Of a stretch of DNA of 64,000 nt, positions 51,693-59,634 are shown in pieces. Under the pieces are notes generated by a model. That model worked only from the letters and a program-made list of their open reading frames with translations, made no database searches and was not told the origin of the DNA. The DNA comes from CBDCKN01 sp965219035 (GTDB taxonomy: Bacteria > Gemmatimonadota > Gemmatimonadetes > Longimicrobiales > Gaopeijiaceae). The translations under genes were made by a program, and so were the position numbers. Each line of letters opens with the position of its first letter. The stretch's first letter is position 1. The stretch covers positions 806,001-870,000 of the forward strand of contig CBDCMR010000003.1 of the NCBI GenBank assembly GCA_965219035.1, written 5' to 3'.

Positions 51693-52274
51693 ATGAGCAA
51701 ACAAACGAATGAACGGGAGCGACTCAAGGCTCTTCTTCTGGAGCGCTCCGTGCGTGTTGGAGATTTTACCCTCGCGAGTGGAGCCCGTTCGTCCTATTAC
51801 GTAGACGCCCGCCAGACCACCATGACCGCGGAAGGCCAGCGCCTCACGGGAAAGGTCTGTTACGACCTCATCGAAGAGGCCGGCTGGGACGTATCCCACG
51901 TGGGGGGGCTCACCCTGGGTGCCGATCCGGTCACCTACGCCATCTCCCACCACAGCCGTGGGCGCGAGAGGGCTCTCGACGGATTCACCGTCCGGAAAGA
52001 GGCCAAGGAGCACGGGACGGGACGGCAGATCGAGGGAGGTCTACCCGAGGACGCCCGGGTGGTGATCATCGAGGATTCCCTCACCAGCGGGGGGAGCGCG
52101 CTCAAGGCCATCGAGGCGGTGCGCGAGCACGGCGCCAGTATCGCTGGTGTCCTCTGTCTCGTGGATCGCGAGGAGGGCGCCAGGGAGCGGTTGGGCGAGT
52201 TGGGCCTACCGCTCGTTGCGGCGTTCACCGGAAGCGAGCTCTTGACCGCTGCTGGAGGCGCATCAGGCAGCTGA
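51693..52274 (+). CDS. pyrE: Orotate phosphoribosyltransferase
   Basis: This 193-residue enzyme makes orotidine 5'-phosphate from orotate and PRPP in pyrimidine synthesis. The PRPP-binding motif is RVVIIEDSLTSGGSALKA; FTLASGARSSYYVDAR and GGLTLGADPVTYAI form the orotate and catalytic parts; a RKEAKEHGTG loop carries the catalytic lysine. No other pyr genes are adjacent. It is convergent with dnaN, with about 48 bp between. Confidence 0.95.
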   Translation: MSKQTNERERLKALLLERSVRVGDFTLASGARSSYYVDARQTTMTAEGQRLTGKVCYDLIEEAGWDVSHVGGLTLGADPVTYAISHHSRGRERALDGFTVRKEAKEHGTGRQIEGGLPEDARVVIIEDSLTSGGSALKAIEAVREHGASIAGVLCLVDREEGARERLGELGLPLVAAFTGSELLTAAGGASGS

Positions 52275-52322
52275 GTAGGCTTTGTGGGCGGGCCTTCTGA
52301 GCGCGTATGACTTTGTCGTTCT

Positions 52323-53456
52323 TCAGTCGAGCAGCCTCAAAGGCATGACCAGGCAGAGGTAGTCTACCGGGTCTTCCCCATCCGGCATTACGGGCTCGAT
52401 GGTCGCCGCCCGCTCGGGAGCCTTCAAGGTGAGCTTTACTTCGTCGGTCTCCATGTGACGCAGCACTTCGAGCAGATACGCGGCGTTGAACCCGATCTCC
52501 AGGCCTTCTCCTTCGTAGCTAAGCTCGAGCTCGTCCTCTCCCTCTCCGAGATCGGGAGTTAGGACATTCAGGTGGACTCGGTCCGGCTCGAACATCATCC
52601 GGATGCGATGGGTCTGATCGCTCGCGACCACTGCCATGCGACGCACCGCGGACGCCAGCGCATTCTTGTCGACGATGGCAAACTTGTCGTTGTCCTTCGG
52701 GATGACCTGTTCGTAGTTCGGATAGCTTCCCTCAATCAGACGCGTGTAAACCTCCGTGCCTCCGGCCCTGAACCCTAGGTGATTTCCGCTCCGGGCTACC
52801 TCCAGATCGTCCTCCTGCTCGAACAGGCGCTGGACCTGCTGCAACGCGCCCGGTGGCACGATGAAGTCGGCGCTGGGGGTGCTGGAGGTGCTGGAGGTGC
52901 TGGAGGAGGAGGCCGGGATCCCCATGCGGGCCAGCCTGTGACCGTTCGTGGCCACCATGCGCATGTGGCTCTCGTGAAGCTCCCAGAGGACGCCGTTCAG
53001 AATGGGGCGGCTCTCTTCAGTGGATACCGCGAAGGACGTGTGCTTGATGAGCCTATGAAGGTCGCCACCCTTGACCTTCCACCCCTCTTTGAAGTCCACC
53101 TGGGGGAGTGTGGGAAACTCGTCGCTGGGCAACCCGTTCAACTTGAAGTGGCTTGGTCCACACTTGAGCTCAATCTGATCACCCCTCGTCGTCACCTCGA
53201 CCGGTTGATCGGGGAGCTCGCGGGCGATCTCCTGTAGCTTCTTTCCAGGAGCCGTCAGGCTGCCCTGCTCCCTGACCTCGGCGAGCACCCATACGCGCAC
53301 GGCAACGTCGAGGTCCGTGCCGCTCATCCAGATCCCGTCTTGTCCGGCCTCCAACAAGATGTTGGAGAGCACCGGGAGAGTCGTCTTGGTAGGAATGCTC
53401 GCCGAGACGGCGGCGAGGCCCTTGTGAAGGTTCTGCCGAGTGATGGTGCAGTTCAT
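52323..53456 (-). CDS. dnaN: DNA polymerase III beta subunit (sliding clamp)
   Basis: This 377-residue sliding clamp has the three-domain pattern: MNCTITRQNLHKGLAAVSASIPTKTTLPVLSNILLEA, then AVSTEESRPILNGVLWEL, and the C-terminal YLCLVMPLRL that forms part of the partner-binding cleft. A serine/threonine-rich insert (SSSSTSSTSSTPS) near residue 185 is encoded by a 9-bp tandem repeat and is not usual. It lies downstream of dnaA in the same direction, as at most bacterial origins. Confidence 0.96.
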   Translation of the reverse strand: MNCTITRQNLHKGLAAVSASIPTKTTLPVLSNILLEAGQDGIWMSGTDLDVAVRVWVLAEVREQGSLTAPGKKLQEIARELPDQPVEVTTRGDQIELKCGPSHFKLNGLPSDEFPTLPQVDFKEGWKVKGGDLHRLIKHTSFAVSTEESRPILNGVLWELHESHMRMVATNGHRLARMGIPASSSSTSSTSSTPSADFIVPPGALQQVQRLFEQEDDLEVARSGNHLGFRAGGTEVYTRLIEGSYPNYEQVIPKDNDKFAIVDKNALASAVRRMAVVASDQTHRIRMMFEPDRVHLNVLTPDLGEGEDELELSYEGEGLEIGFNAAYLLEVLRHMETDEVKLTLKAPERAATIEPVMPDGEDPVDYLCLVMPLRLLD

Positions 53457-53704
53457 CGAGCCTCCACGGCGTCTGTCGAGCCCGGGTTTTTCACAGTGGC
53501 TATTTTTAAAAGACTACACTATAAGAAAAAACTAGTAGTAGTAGAGAGTGTGGAAGTGTGGAGGACTGGGATTTGGCCCTGCTCCTCCAGGAGCTTCCAC
53601 AGTGCCACACGATTGTGGAAAGCATGAATAATTCCTCCGGCCTCTTCCTCCCGTAGAAAACTCGGAGGAAACTGAGCCCTCTTCCACACGTCTATGCACG
53701 CGCA
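53457..53704. other. oriC: Probable replication origin region (dnaA-dnaN gap)
   Basis: This 248-bp gap holds several DnaA-box-like sites: TTTTTCACA (53487-53495, full match to TTWTNCACA), TGTGGAAAG (53614-53622, 8 of 9 on the other strand), TCTTCCACA (53680-53688, 8 of 9) and weaker ones around 53540-53560 and 53593-53601. An AT-rich stretch (about 53496-53545) could be the unwinding element. The gene context (dnaA, dnaN, rpmH cluster) is that of a bacterial oriC. A second box group lies upstream of dnaA. Confidence 0.65.
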
Positions 53705-55078
53705 TCAGACCGGTTTCCTCAACTCTTCCCGCACGGCTTCGATGCTTCTTCGGAACGAAGAATCGCCCGCCATCGTCTCTTCCACCTTACGAATCGAGTG
53801 GATTACGGTCGAGTGATCCCGGCCTCCGAACAGCTTTCCGATCTGCACCAAGGAGTCGTCGAGGAGATCTCTGATCAGGTACATGGCGACCTGGCGGGGG
53901 ACCGTCAAGTCTTTCGTCCGGCGCTTCGAGCTCAGGGCCTCGTCACGCACGCGCCAGTGCTTGGCTACTACCTCTCGGATGCGCTCCGCGGTCACCTGCC
54001 CTCCTACTGAGCCGGGCTCGTATCCGAAAGTTCCCTGAAGCGCAGTTCGCGCCAACTCGACCGTGATTTCCTGATGGGTGAGGGACGAATAAGCCAGAAG
54101 CTTGATCACCGCGCCTTCGAGCTCCCGGACCGAGGAAGTGCAAAAACGGGCGATGAAATCGATGACGTCGTGGTCGAGCGTGAGGTCGTCGTCCGCAGCC
54201 TTCTTCCGGAGGATGGCGATGCGCGTCTCGTAGTCGGGTTGCTTGATGTCGGCCACTAGCCCCCACTCGAAGCGGGAGATGAGCCGCTCCTCGAGCCCGG
54301 GGAGCTCCTTCGGCGGCCGGTCACTGGTGAGAACGATCTGCTTGTGTGCGTCGTAGAGAGCGTTGAACGTGTGGAAGAACTCCTCCTGGGTTCGCTCCTT
54401 CCCCTGCAGAAACTGGACGTCATCCACGAGCAACAGGTCCATCTGACGGTACCGCCGTCGAAACTCGGCGGTGGTCCCCTGCTGGATGGCCGTCACGAGG
54501 TCGTTGGTGAACTGCTCCGTCGGAAGGTAGGCGATCCGGCTCGAGGGCATCGTCTCGCGAATGGCGTTTCCGATGGCGTGCATGAGGTGGGTCTTACCCA
54601 GGCCCACGCCGCCGTAGAGGAAGAGCGGGTTGTACATCCGTGCCGGCTTCTCGGCCACGGCGGTGCATGCCGCTGTTGCCAGTTGGGCGTTGTCCCCCAC
54701 CACGAACCGGTGGAAGGTGTATCGCTCGTTCAGGGACGGCCGGGGGATGGAGGCTTCGGCCGCCGGTGCGGACCGAGCCACGTCGGGGGCGGCCACCTCG
54801 ACGGTCGGGACCGACCGCGGCGCGGCTGGGTCTCCACACTGGAGCTTGAGCCGGAGTGGACGCCCCAGGATCTGCTCGATCATGTCCCCCAGGAGGGGCC
54901 CGTACTTGTCCTCCACCCACTCCACGTGGAACTGGCTCGGTGCCTCCACCAGGAGCTCCGAGTCGGTGAGTCCCACCGCCGCCGTACCTGCCAGCCAGGT
55001 ACGATAGGTCTGCTCCTGAAGGCGGCCTCGGGCTGCCTCGAGGACCTTTGACCACAGGTCTTCGGCGGTGAACTCCAT
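53705..55078 (-). CDS. dnaA: Chromosomal replication initiator DnaA
   Basis: This 457-residue initiator has four domains. Domain I is LWSKVLEAARGRLQEQTYRTWLAG, followed by a short alanine/proline linker and the AAA+ domain (YNPLFLYGGVGLGKTHLMHAIGN; DLLLVDDVQFLQGKERTQEEFFHTFN). The C-terminal DNA-binding domain carries FGGRDHSTVIHSIRKVEE. The ATG at 55078 has a GAGGAG site; the longer frame to 55165 is rejected because it lacks the domain I pattern. It binds the boxes on both sides and is probably autoregulated. Confidence 0.97.
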   Translation of the reverse strand: MEFTAEDLWSKVLEAARGRLQEQTYRTWLAGTAAVGLTDSELLVEAPSQFHVEWVEDKYGPLLGDMIEQILGRPLRLKLQCGDPAAPRSVPTVEVAAPDVARSAPAAEASIPRPSLNERYTFHRFVVGDNAQLATAACTAVAEKPARMYNPLFLYGGVGLGKTHLMHAIGNAIRETMPSSRIAYLPTEQFTNDLVTAIQQGTTAEFRRRYRQMDLLLVDDVQFLQGKERTQEEFFHTFNALYDAHKQIVLTSDRPPKELPGLEERLISRFEWGLVADIKQPDYETRIAILRKKAADDDLTLDHDVIDFIARFCTSSVRELEGAVIKLLAYSSLTHQEITVELARTALQGTFGYEPGSVGGQVTAERIREVVAKHWRVRDEALSSKRRTKDLTVPRQVAMYLIRDLLDDSLVQIGKLFGGRDHSTVIHSIRKVEETMAGDSSFRRSIEAVREELRKPV

Positions 55079-55151
55079 GCGCTCCTCTGGAATGTTTGGA
55101 CAGTCACGAAATCTAGCGGAGACTCGGCGGTCAAGCACGCTAGAATTTTGA

Positions 55152-55160
55152 TGTGGAAAA
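55152..55160 (-). promoter_or_regulatory. DnaA box upstream of dnaA
   Basis: TGTGGAAAA on the + strand reads TTTTCCACA on the other, a full match to the TTWTNCACA consensus. It lies 74 bases upstream of the dnaA start, between dnaA and rpmH, fitting autoregulation or origin function. Confidence 0.65.
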
Positions 55161-55214
55161 GTCAATTTCGGCGGCTCGCGTCAAGGAGTTTCGGCGCTGT
55201 TAGCCGGGTTGGGC

Positions 55215-55244
55215 TTGACCTTGGTTCACGCTCTCGGATATCTT
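55215..55244 (+). promoter_or_regulatory. rpmH operon promoter
   Basis: TTGACC (55215-55220) and ATATCT (55238-55243; 17-base spacer) lie about 65 bases before the rpmH start. It is the only convincing promoter in the gap and would drive rpmH-rnpA-yidD-yidC-mnmE-acyP-mnmG. Confidence 0.65.
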
Positions 55245-55308
55245 TCCTTGCCTATTTTTTGGCGGCCCGCGGCGCGGGTCCGGAACGACGAAAGAAGGCT
55301 CCAAGGCT

Positions 55309-55458
55309 ATGAAGCCCACATATAGGCCTCGCAATCGGAAGCGCGTGAACAAGCACGGCTTTCGTAAGCGGATGAAGACTCGCGCGGGGCGGAGGACGCT
55401 GGCGCGGCGACGGGCGCGGGGACGCGCTCGCCTGGTGGTGAAGATCGGCTCGAAGTAA
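55309..55458 (+). CDS. rpmH: 50S ribosomal protein L34
   Basis: This 49-residue, very basic protein reads MKPTYRPRNRKRVNKHGF then RKRMKTRAGRRTLARRRARGR, the L34 signature. It is part of the large ribosomal subunit. First gene of the rightward origin-side operon; rnpA follows four bases after its stop. Confidence 0.97.
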   Translation: MKPTYRPRNRKRVNKHGFRKRMKTRAGRRTLARRRARGRARLVVKIGSK

Positions 55459-55462
55459 TCGC

Positions 55463-55867
55463 ATGAACGCGGCCCGCTCGGCGGCCGGGCCGGGTCCGAG
55501 CAGGACCGGTGAGGTCCGTTTTCCACGCTCGGTACGAATCAGCCAGGCTCGAGACATTCGATCGCTCCTCCGGCGGGGCACGCGGAAGAAGACGCCCAAT
55601 CTGGACGTCTTCTTTTTGTCTTCACCCGCTTCGCGAAGCCGGTGGGGAATCATCGTTCCCAAACACAAGCACTCGATTGTCCAGCGGAACCGCGTGAAGC
55701 GACGACTGCGGGAGATCGGGCGAACTCAAGTGCTCCCGCGGCTCAGGGAGGAAGGGTTGGGGTTGGACGTGCTGGTAAGGGCCCGGAGAGAAGCATACGC
55801 TGCCGGTTTCCGTACTCTCAGAGGAGAGCTTCAGGCGGTGACGGAGGACTTGTGCTCGGGCGAATGA
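55463..55867 (+). CDS. rnpA: Ribonuclease P protein component
   Basis: This 134-residue protein subunit of RNase P helps the catalytic RNA bind pre-tRNA. The RNR motif is in HSIVQRNRVKRRLREIGR; the N-terminal FPRSVRISQARDIRSLLRRGTRK is typical. The first 15-20 residues are not conserved, so a later start is possible. Its stop overlaps the yidD ATG. Confidence 0.93.
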   Translation: MNAARSAAGPGPSRTGEVRFPRSVRISQARDIRSLLRRGTRKKTPNLDVFFLSSPASRSRWGIIVPKHKHSIVQRNRVKRRLREIGRTQVLPRLREEGLGLDVLVRARREAYAAGFRTLRGELQAVTEDLCSGE

Positions 55868-56109
55868 TCCTCGGAGTGATCCGGTTCTATCAGCGGGGGA
55901 TCTCGCCGTATACCCGTTCCTCTTGCCGGTTCTCACCCACATGCTCGGAGTACGCGGCAGTGGCAGTGGAGCACTACGGCGCCGCCCGTGGGAGTTGGCT
56001 GGCGCTCAAGCGCATTCTTCGCTGCCGACCGTTCGGAGCGTGGGGCCACGACCCGGTGCCGGAAGACCTCGAGGTCGCCCACTCGAATCGACGTGGAAGC
56101 GAAGGATAG
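55864..56109 (+). CDS. yidD: Membrane protein insertion efficiency factor YidD
   Basis: This 81-residue protein has the diagnostic FYQRGISPYTRSSCRFSPTCSEYAAVAVEHYG and the RILRCRPFGAWGHDPVP end. It assists YidC-dependent membrane insertion. The ATG overlaps the rnpA stop (ATGA), and yidC starts directly after its own stop. Confidence 0.95.
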   Translation: MILGVIRFYQRGISPYTRSSCRFSPTCSEYAAVAVEHYGAARGSWLALKRILRCRPFGAWGHDPVPEDLEVAHSNRRGSEG

Positions 56110-57870
56110 ATGAATCAGGAAGCCCGGTTCCTCCTGGCGATCACGCTGATGATCCTCGTCCTGGTGACAACGAACATCCTCTTTCCGCCCATCCCGCCCG
56201 AGGAGCTCGCTCCGTCTGATGCGGACTCGGTGACCTCCGTCCAGGGCCCCAGCGAGACCGTCAGAGCGCCTGGGCTCACAGCGCCCGGAGAAGTGCCTGC
56301 CGAGACCGTGCCGGCCATCGTCGGGGACCTGCGACAGCCGCCGGCGACAGAAGGGGTATTGACCGAAGCGGGGCCCGAGCCGGGGGAGCAGCCCAGCCGC
56401 GTCCCGCTCGAGACTATCGTCGTGGAGGGTCCCCTCTACCGGTTCGCATTCAGCAATTACGGCGCTCGACTGACCTCCGCCCAGTTGCTCCAGTTTCAGT
56501 CGTTCTCCCACGACGGTCCGGTGGAGTTCTTCCCCGAGGGCGGCCTCGGTGCCCTGGGCGCCGAGGTCCGAACCGACCGAGGTAGCCTCGACCTCAGCAA
56601 TCTCCCCTTCGAGGTCGTTCCCCGGGAGGGGATACGCTTGATGGAGGGCGACGGGCCCCAGGCCCTGGCCTTCACCTACAGGCATCCCTCGGGCGCACTC
56701 ACATTCGAGACGACCTACACCTTCGATCCGTTGTCCTACGAAGTCGGGGTGACGACCGGCCTCACCGGCGTGGATCGGGCGCTTCTGGTGACGGACATGG
56801 GAACGGGCCTGGCGTACAACGAAGCGCGGCACGCCGAAGAGTCGCGGGTGATGGGCTATGTGACGAACCACCTCCGGGAAGGCATTCAAGCCGAGCCCAT
56901 GCGGAAGGTGGATGAGGATCGGGTCGTCGAGGGACCGCTCATCTGGTCCGCCCTCAAGAGCAAGTACTTCCTGTTTGCGATCCTGCCCGGCGTGGGAGGC
57001 GACGAGCAGTACCTCGGTGGCCTCATCGCCGGTCCGGCGCCCAGAGACGACCAGGCCGAGGTGGCCGTGACCCAGTCCCTGGGGACGAGCGGATCGGCGA
57101 GCTACCGGCTCTTCCTGGGTCCCCAGGAGCGGGATCTGCTCACGGCCTACGGCAACGAGCTGGAGGAAGCGAACCCCTACGGGTATCGCTGGATGCGGGT
57201 CGTGGTCCGCCCCGTCGTCGCGATCGTGATGACGATCCTGAACTTCCTGCACCGCAACCTGAACGTCGGCTACGGCTGGGTGCTCATCATCTTCGGTGTG
57301 ATGATGCGGGTCCTGCTCTTTCCGCTGAACCAGAAGGCCATGCGGGCGCAGATGCGGAACATGGCCGTCCAGCCGCTTCTCCAGGAGATCCAGAAGAAGT
57401 ACAAGGACCAACCCGAGAAGCTCCAGAAGGAGATGATGAAGCTGTACAAGGACCACGGCTTCAACCCGGTCGCCGGGTGCCTTCCCATGCTGCTCCCTTG
57501 GCCGGTACTCATCACGCTCTTCTTCGTCTTCCAGAACACGATTCAGCTTAGGGGTGAGAGCTTCCTCTGGCTCCCCAACCTCGCGGCGGCCGATCCGATC
57601 TATGTTCTTCCGGTGCTCCTGGGCGTATCCATGTTCCTCATGCAGTGGATCTCGATGCGGTCGATGCCGGAGCCGAATCCCCAGATGAAGATGATGCTGT
57701 GGATGATGCCCATCATGATGACCTTCATCTTCATGAACTTCGCGTCGGGGCTGAACCTCTATTACGCGACGGCGAACCTGGCCACGCTGCCTCAGCAGTA
57801 CTGGATCGCCAAGGAGCGTCAGAAGCTCAGGGCCCCGGGACCCTTGAAGCTCGCCACCAGCGGTGACTGA
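56110..57870 (+). CDS. yidC: Membrane protein insertase YidC
   Basis: This 586-residue insertase of the Gram-negative type has an N-terminal membrane anchor (FLLAITLMILVLVTTNILF), a periplasmic beta-sandwich of about 300 residues, and five core helices. RVLLFPLNQKAMRAQMRNMAVQPLLQEIQKKYKDQPEKLQKEMMKLYKDHGFNPVAGCLPMLLPWPVLITLFFVF marks the hydrophilic groove and coiled-coil loop. The large periplasmic domain is evidence for a double-membrane organism. The stop overlaps the mnmE start. Confidence 0.97.
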   Translation: MNQEARFLLAITLMILVLVTTNILFPPIPPEELAPSDADSVTSVQGPSETVRAPGLTAPGEVPAETVPAIVGDLRQPPATEGVLTEAGPEPGEQPSRVPLETIVVEGPLYRFAFSNYGARLTSAQLLQFQSFSHDGPVEFFPEGGLGALGAEVRTDRGSLDLSNLPFEVVPREGIRLMEGDGPQALAFTYRHPSGALTFETTYTFDPLSYEVGVTTGLTGVDRALLVTDMGTGLAYNEARHAEESRVMGYVTNHLREGIQAEPMRKVDEDRVVEGPLIWSALKSKYFLFAILPGVGGDEQYLGGLIAGPAPRDDQAEVAVTQSLGTSGSASYRLFLGPQERDLLTAYGNELEEANPYGYRWMRVVVRPVVAIVMTILNFLHRNLNVGYGWVLIIFGVMMRVLLFPLNQKAMRAQMRNMAVQPLLQEIQKKYKDQPEKLQKEMMKLYKDHGFNPVAGCLPMLLPWPVLITLFFVFQNTIQLRGESFLWLPNLAAADPIYVLPVLLGVSMFLMQWISMRSMPEPNPQMKMMLWMMPIMMTFIFMNFASGLNLYYATANLATLPQQYWIAKERQKLRAPGPLKLATSGD

Positions 57871-59332
57871 GGAGGTCTCCGGCCGGCCGAGCGGGCCGGC
57901 AGTGGATACCATCGCAGCGGTGGCGACGGCCCAGGGCCTGGGCGCCGTTGCAATGGTTCGGCTCTCCGGCGGCCGGGCCTTCGAGATTCTCCGCGCCCTC
58001 ACGCCCCATCACCCCGACGACGTCCCAAGCCGCTCGCCCCGTCTCGTACCGGTCAGCGATCCGAAGACGGGTGAACCCCTGGATCGCGCTCTGGTCACTA
58101 CCTTCCGCGGGCCCGACAGCTACACCGGCGAAGACGTGGTGGAGATCTCGAGTCATGGCGGATGGCTGGTGCCCGCTCTGGTACTGGAGGCGTGCCAGGC
58201 GGCCGGCGCCCGTCTCGCCGAGCCCGGGGAGTTCACGCGGAGAGCGGTCCTGAATGGCAAGATGGACCTGGTGCAGGCCGAGGCGGTGCTGGACCTGGTG
58301 GAGGGGCGCAGCCGGGCGCTGCACGACAGCGCCCTGTTCCAGCTGGAGCGGGGGCTCAGCCGGCGGATCGGCGCGCTCCGGGAGCGACTCGTCACTTTGG
58401 AGGCTCTCCTGGTGCATCACATCGACTTCCCCGAGGAAGACGAGGCGCCGGTTCCGGTGGAGCGCGTCCTGGTAGAGGGGAGGGCCCTGCTCGATGCTCT
58501 GGACGAGCTCCTGGGCACGGCCCCCGAGGGGGAGCTTCTCCGTGAGGGGGCCCTCACGGTTCTGGCGGGACTTCCCAACTCGGGTAAGTCGAGCCTCTTC
58601 AACGCGCTCCTGGGCCAGGACCGGGCCATCGTCACCGAGATCCCCGGAACGACCCGTGACGCGCTGGAGGCCGTGGTGTCGCTGGGCGGCTTTCCCTTCA
58701 GGCTCGTCGATACGGCCGGCATTCGCGACACAGAAGAGACCGTGGAGCGCCTGAGCATCGAGTTGGCGGCGCGATACCTGGACAGCGCGGATCTCGTGCT
58801 CTTCTGCGTGGAGAGCGGCAGGGAGCCGCTGGAGGACGAGCGACGTTTCCTGGAGGAGCTCGCGGAGGTGCCGGTGGTCATCCTTCGCACGAAGGTCGAT
58901 CTGCGCCCGGCCGCGGCGGAGGCGTCCGTGTCCGGGACGGAGCCCGAGATCGATCCCTCTCGGAAGGAGTTTTCGAGCGAGGAGTCCGAGGGCGACGGGG
59001 GACCGGAGGGTCGTGAGGTCCTCGAGGTCTCCGTGGTGGACGGTACGGGAATCGGGCGTTTGCAGGAACTCCTGCCCTCCTTCGTGTACCGTGGCTTCGT
59101 TCGGACGGGCGTGTCCGTGCCGGCGCTGACCCGGGCCCGGCACAGCGAGGGGGTGCGCATGGCCCGGGATCAAGTGGCGGAGTTCATCGTGGCGCTGGAG
59201 GGGGAGGTGCCGGCGGAGATGGCTTCGACGCACCTGCGACCGGCCGAGACGGCACTGGAGGAATTGCTGGGAGTGATATCCACCGACGAGGTTCTAGACC
59301 GGGTCTTTCGCGACTTCTGCATCGGGAAGTGA
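57863..59332 (+). CDS. mnmE: tRNA modification GTPase MnmE
   Basis: This 489-residue enzyme works with MnmG to form the cmnm5/nm5 group on U34 of tRNAs. The N-terminal folate domain (TIAAVATAQGLGAVAMVRLSG), a helical domain, and the inserted G domain (VLAGLPNSGKSSLFNALLG; DTAGIRDTEETVER) are present. The C-terminal FCIGK contains the conserved cysteine. The GTG at 57863 overlaps the end of yidC. About 30 acidic residues near position 360 are extra. Confidence 0.96.
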   Translation: MTEEVSGRPSGPAVDTIAAVATAQGLGAVAMVRLSGGRAFEILRALTPHHPDDVPSRSPRLVPVSDPKTGEPLDRALVTTFRGPDSYTGEDVVEISSHGGWLVPALVLEACQAAGARLAEPGEFTRRAVLNGKMDLVQAEAVLDLVEGRSRALHDSALFQLERGLSRRIGALRERLVTLEALLVHHIDFPEEDEAPVPVERVLVEGRALLDALDELLGTAPEGELLREGALTVLAGLPNSGKSSLFNALLGQDRAIVTEIPGTTRDALEAVVSLGGFPFRLVDTAGIRDTEETVERLSIELAARYLDSADLVLFCVESGREPLEDERRFLEELAEVPVVILRTKVDLRPAAAEASVSGTEPEIDPSRKEFSSEESEGDGGPEGREVLEVSVVDGTGIGRLQELLPSFVYRGFVRTGVSVPALTRARHSEGVRMARDQVAEFIVALEGEVPAEMASTHLRPAETALEELLGVISTDEVLDRVFRDFCIGK

Positions 59333-59634
59333 TGACGAACGAGCACACGGCGCTTCAGGTGGGATTCCGGGTCCAGGGCCGGGTCCAGGGCGTCGGTTTC
59401 CGGTGGTGGACCCGCCGGACGGCGGCCAGCCTCGGGCTTCGGGGCGTGGTCTTGAATCACATGGACGGGAGCGTAGAGGTGCACGCCGGCGGTGACGAGG
59501 AGTCCGTGGCGCTTTTCGCGGCCCACTTGGCCGAGGGACCGCCGGGGGCGAGGGTGGACGGCGTAGAGCGGTTCCCGTCGGAGCGGTCCCTCCCGAGCGA
59601 GTTCGAGATCATCTCCGAGTTCGGGATCATCTGA
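59332..59634 (+). CDS. acyP: Acylphosphatase
   Basis: This 100-residue enzyme hydrolyses acyl phosphates. The motif VQGRVQGVGFRWWTRRTAASLGLRG includes the catalytic Arg (GFRWWT), and the Asn is replaced or shifted in VVLNHMDGSVEV. Its start overlaps the mnmE stop and its stop overlaps the mnmG start, so it is locked between the two partner genes. That location is not usual. Confidence 0.92.
   Translation: MTNEHTALQVGFRVQGRVQGVGFRWWTRRTAASLGLRGVVLNHMDGSVEVHAGGDEESVALFAAHLAEGPPGARVDGVERFPSERSLPSEFEIISEFGII

Noticed and set aside
52865..52910. Tandem repeat considered as a CRISPR-like array
   Set aside because: Units are 9 bp, contiguous, without spacers and inside the dnaN reading frame.
55933..58002. 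689-codon minus-strand frame opposite yidC
   Set aside because: Histidine/arginine-rich antisense translation of a highly conserved gene; no initiation site or homology.
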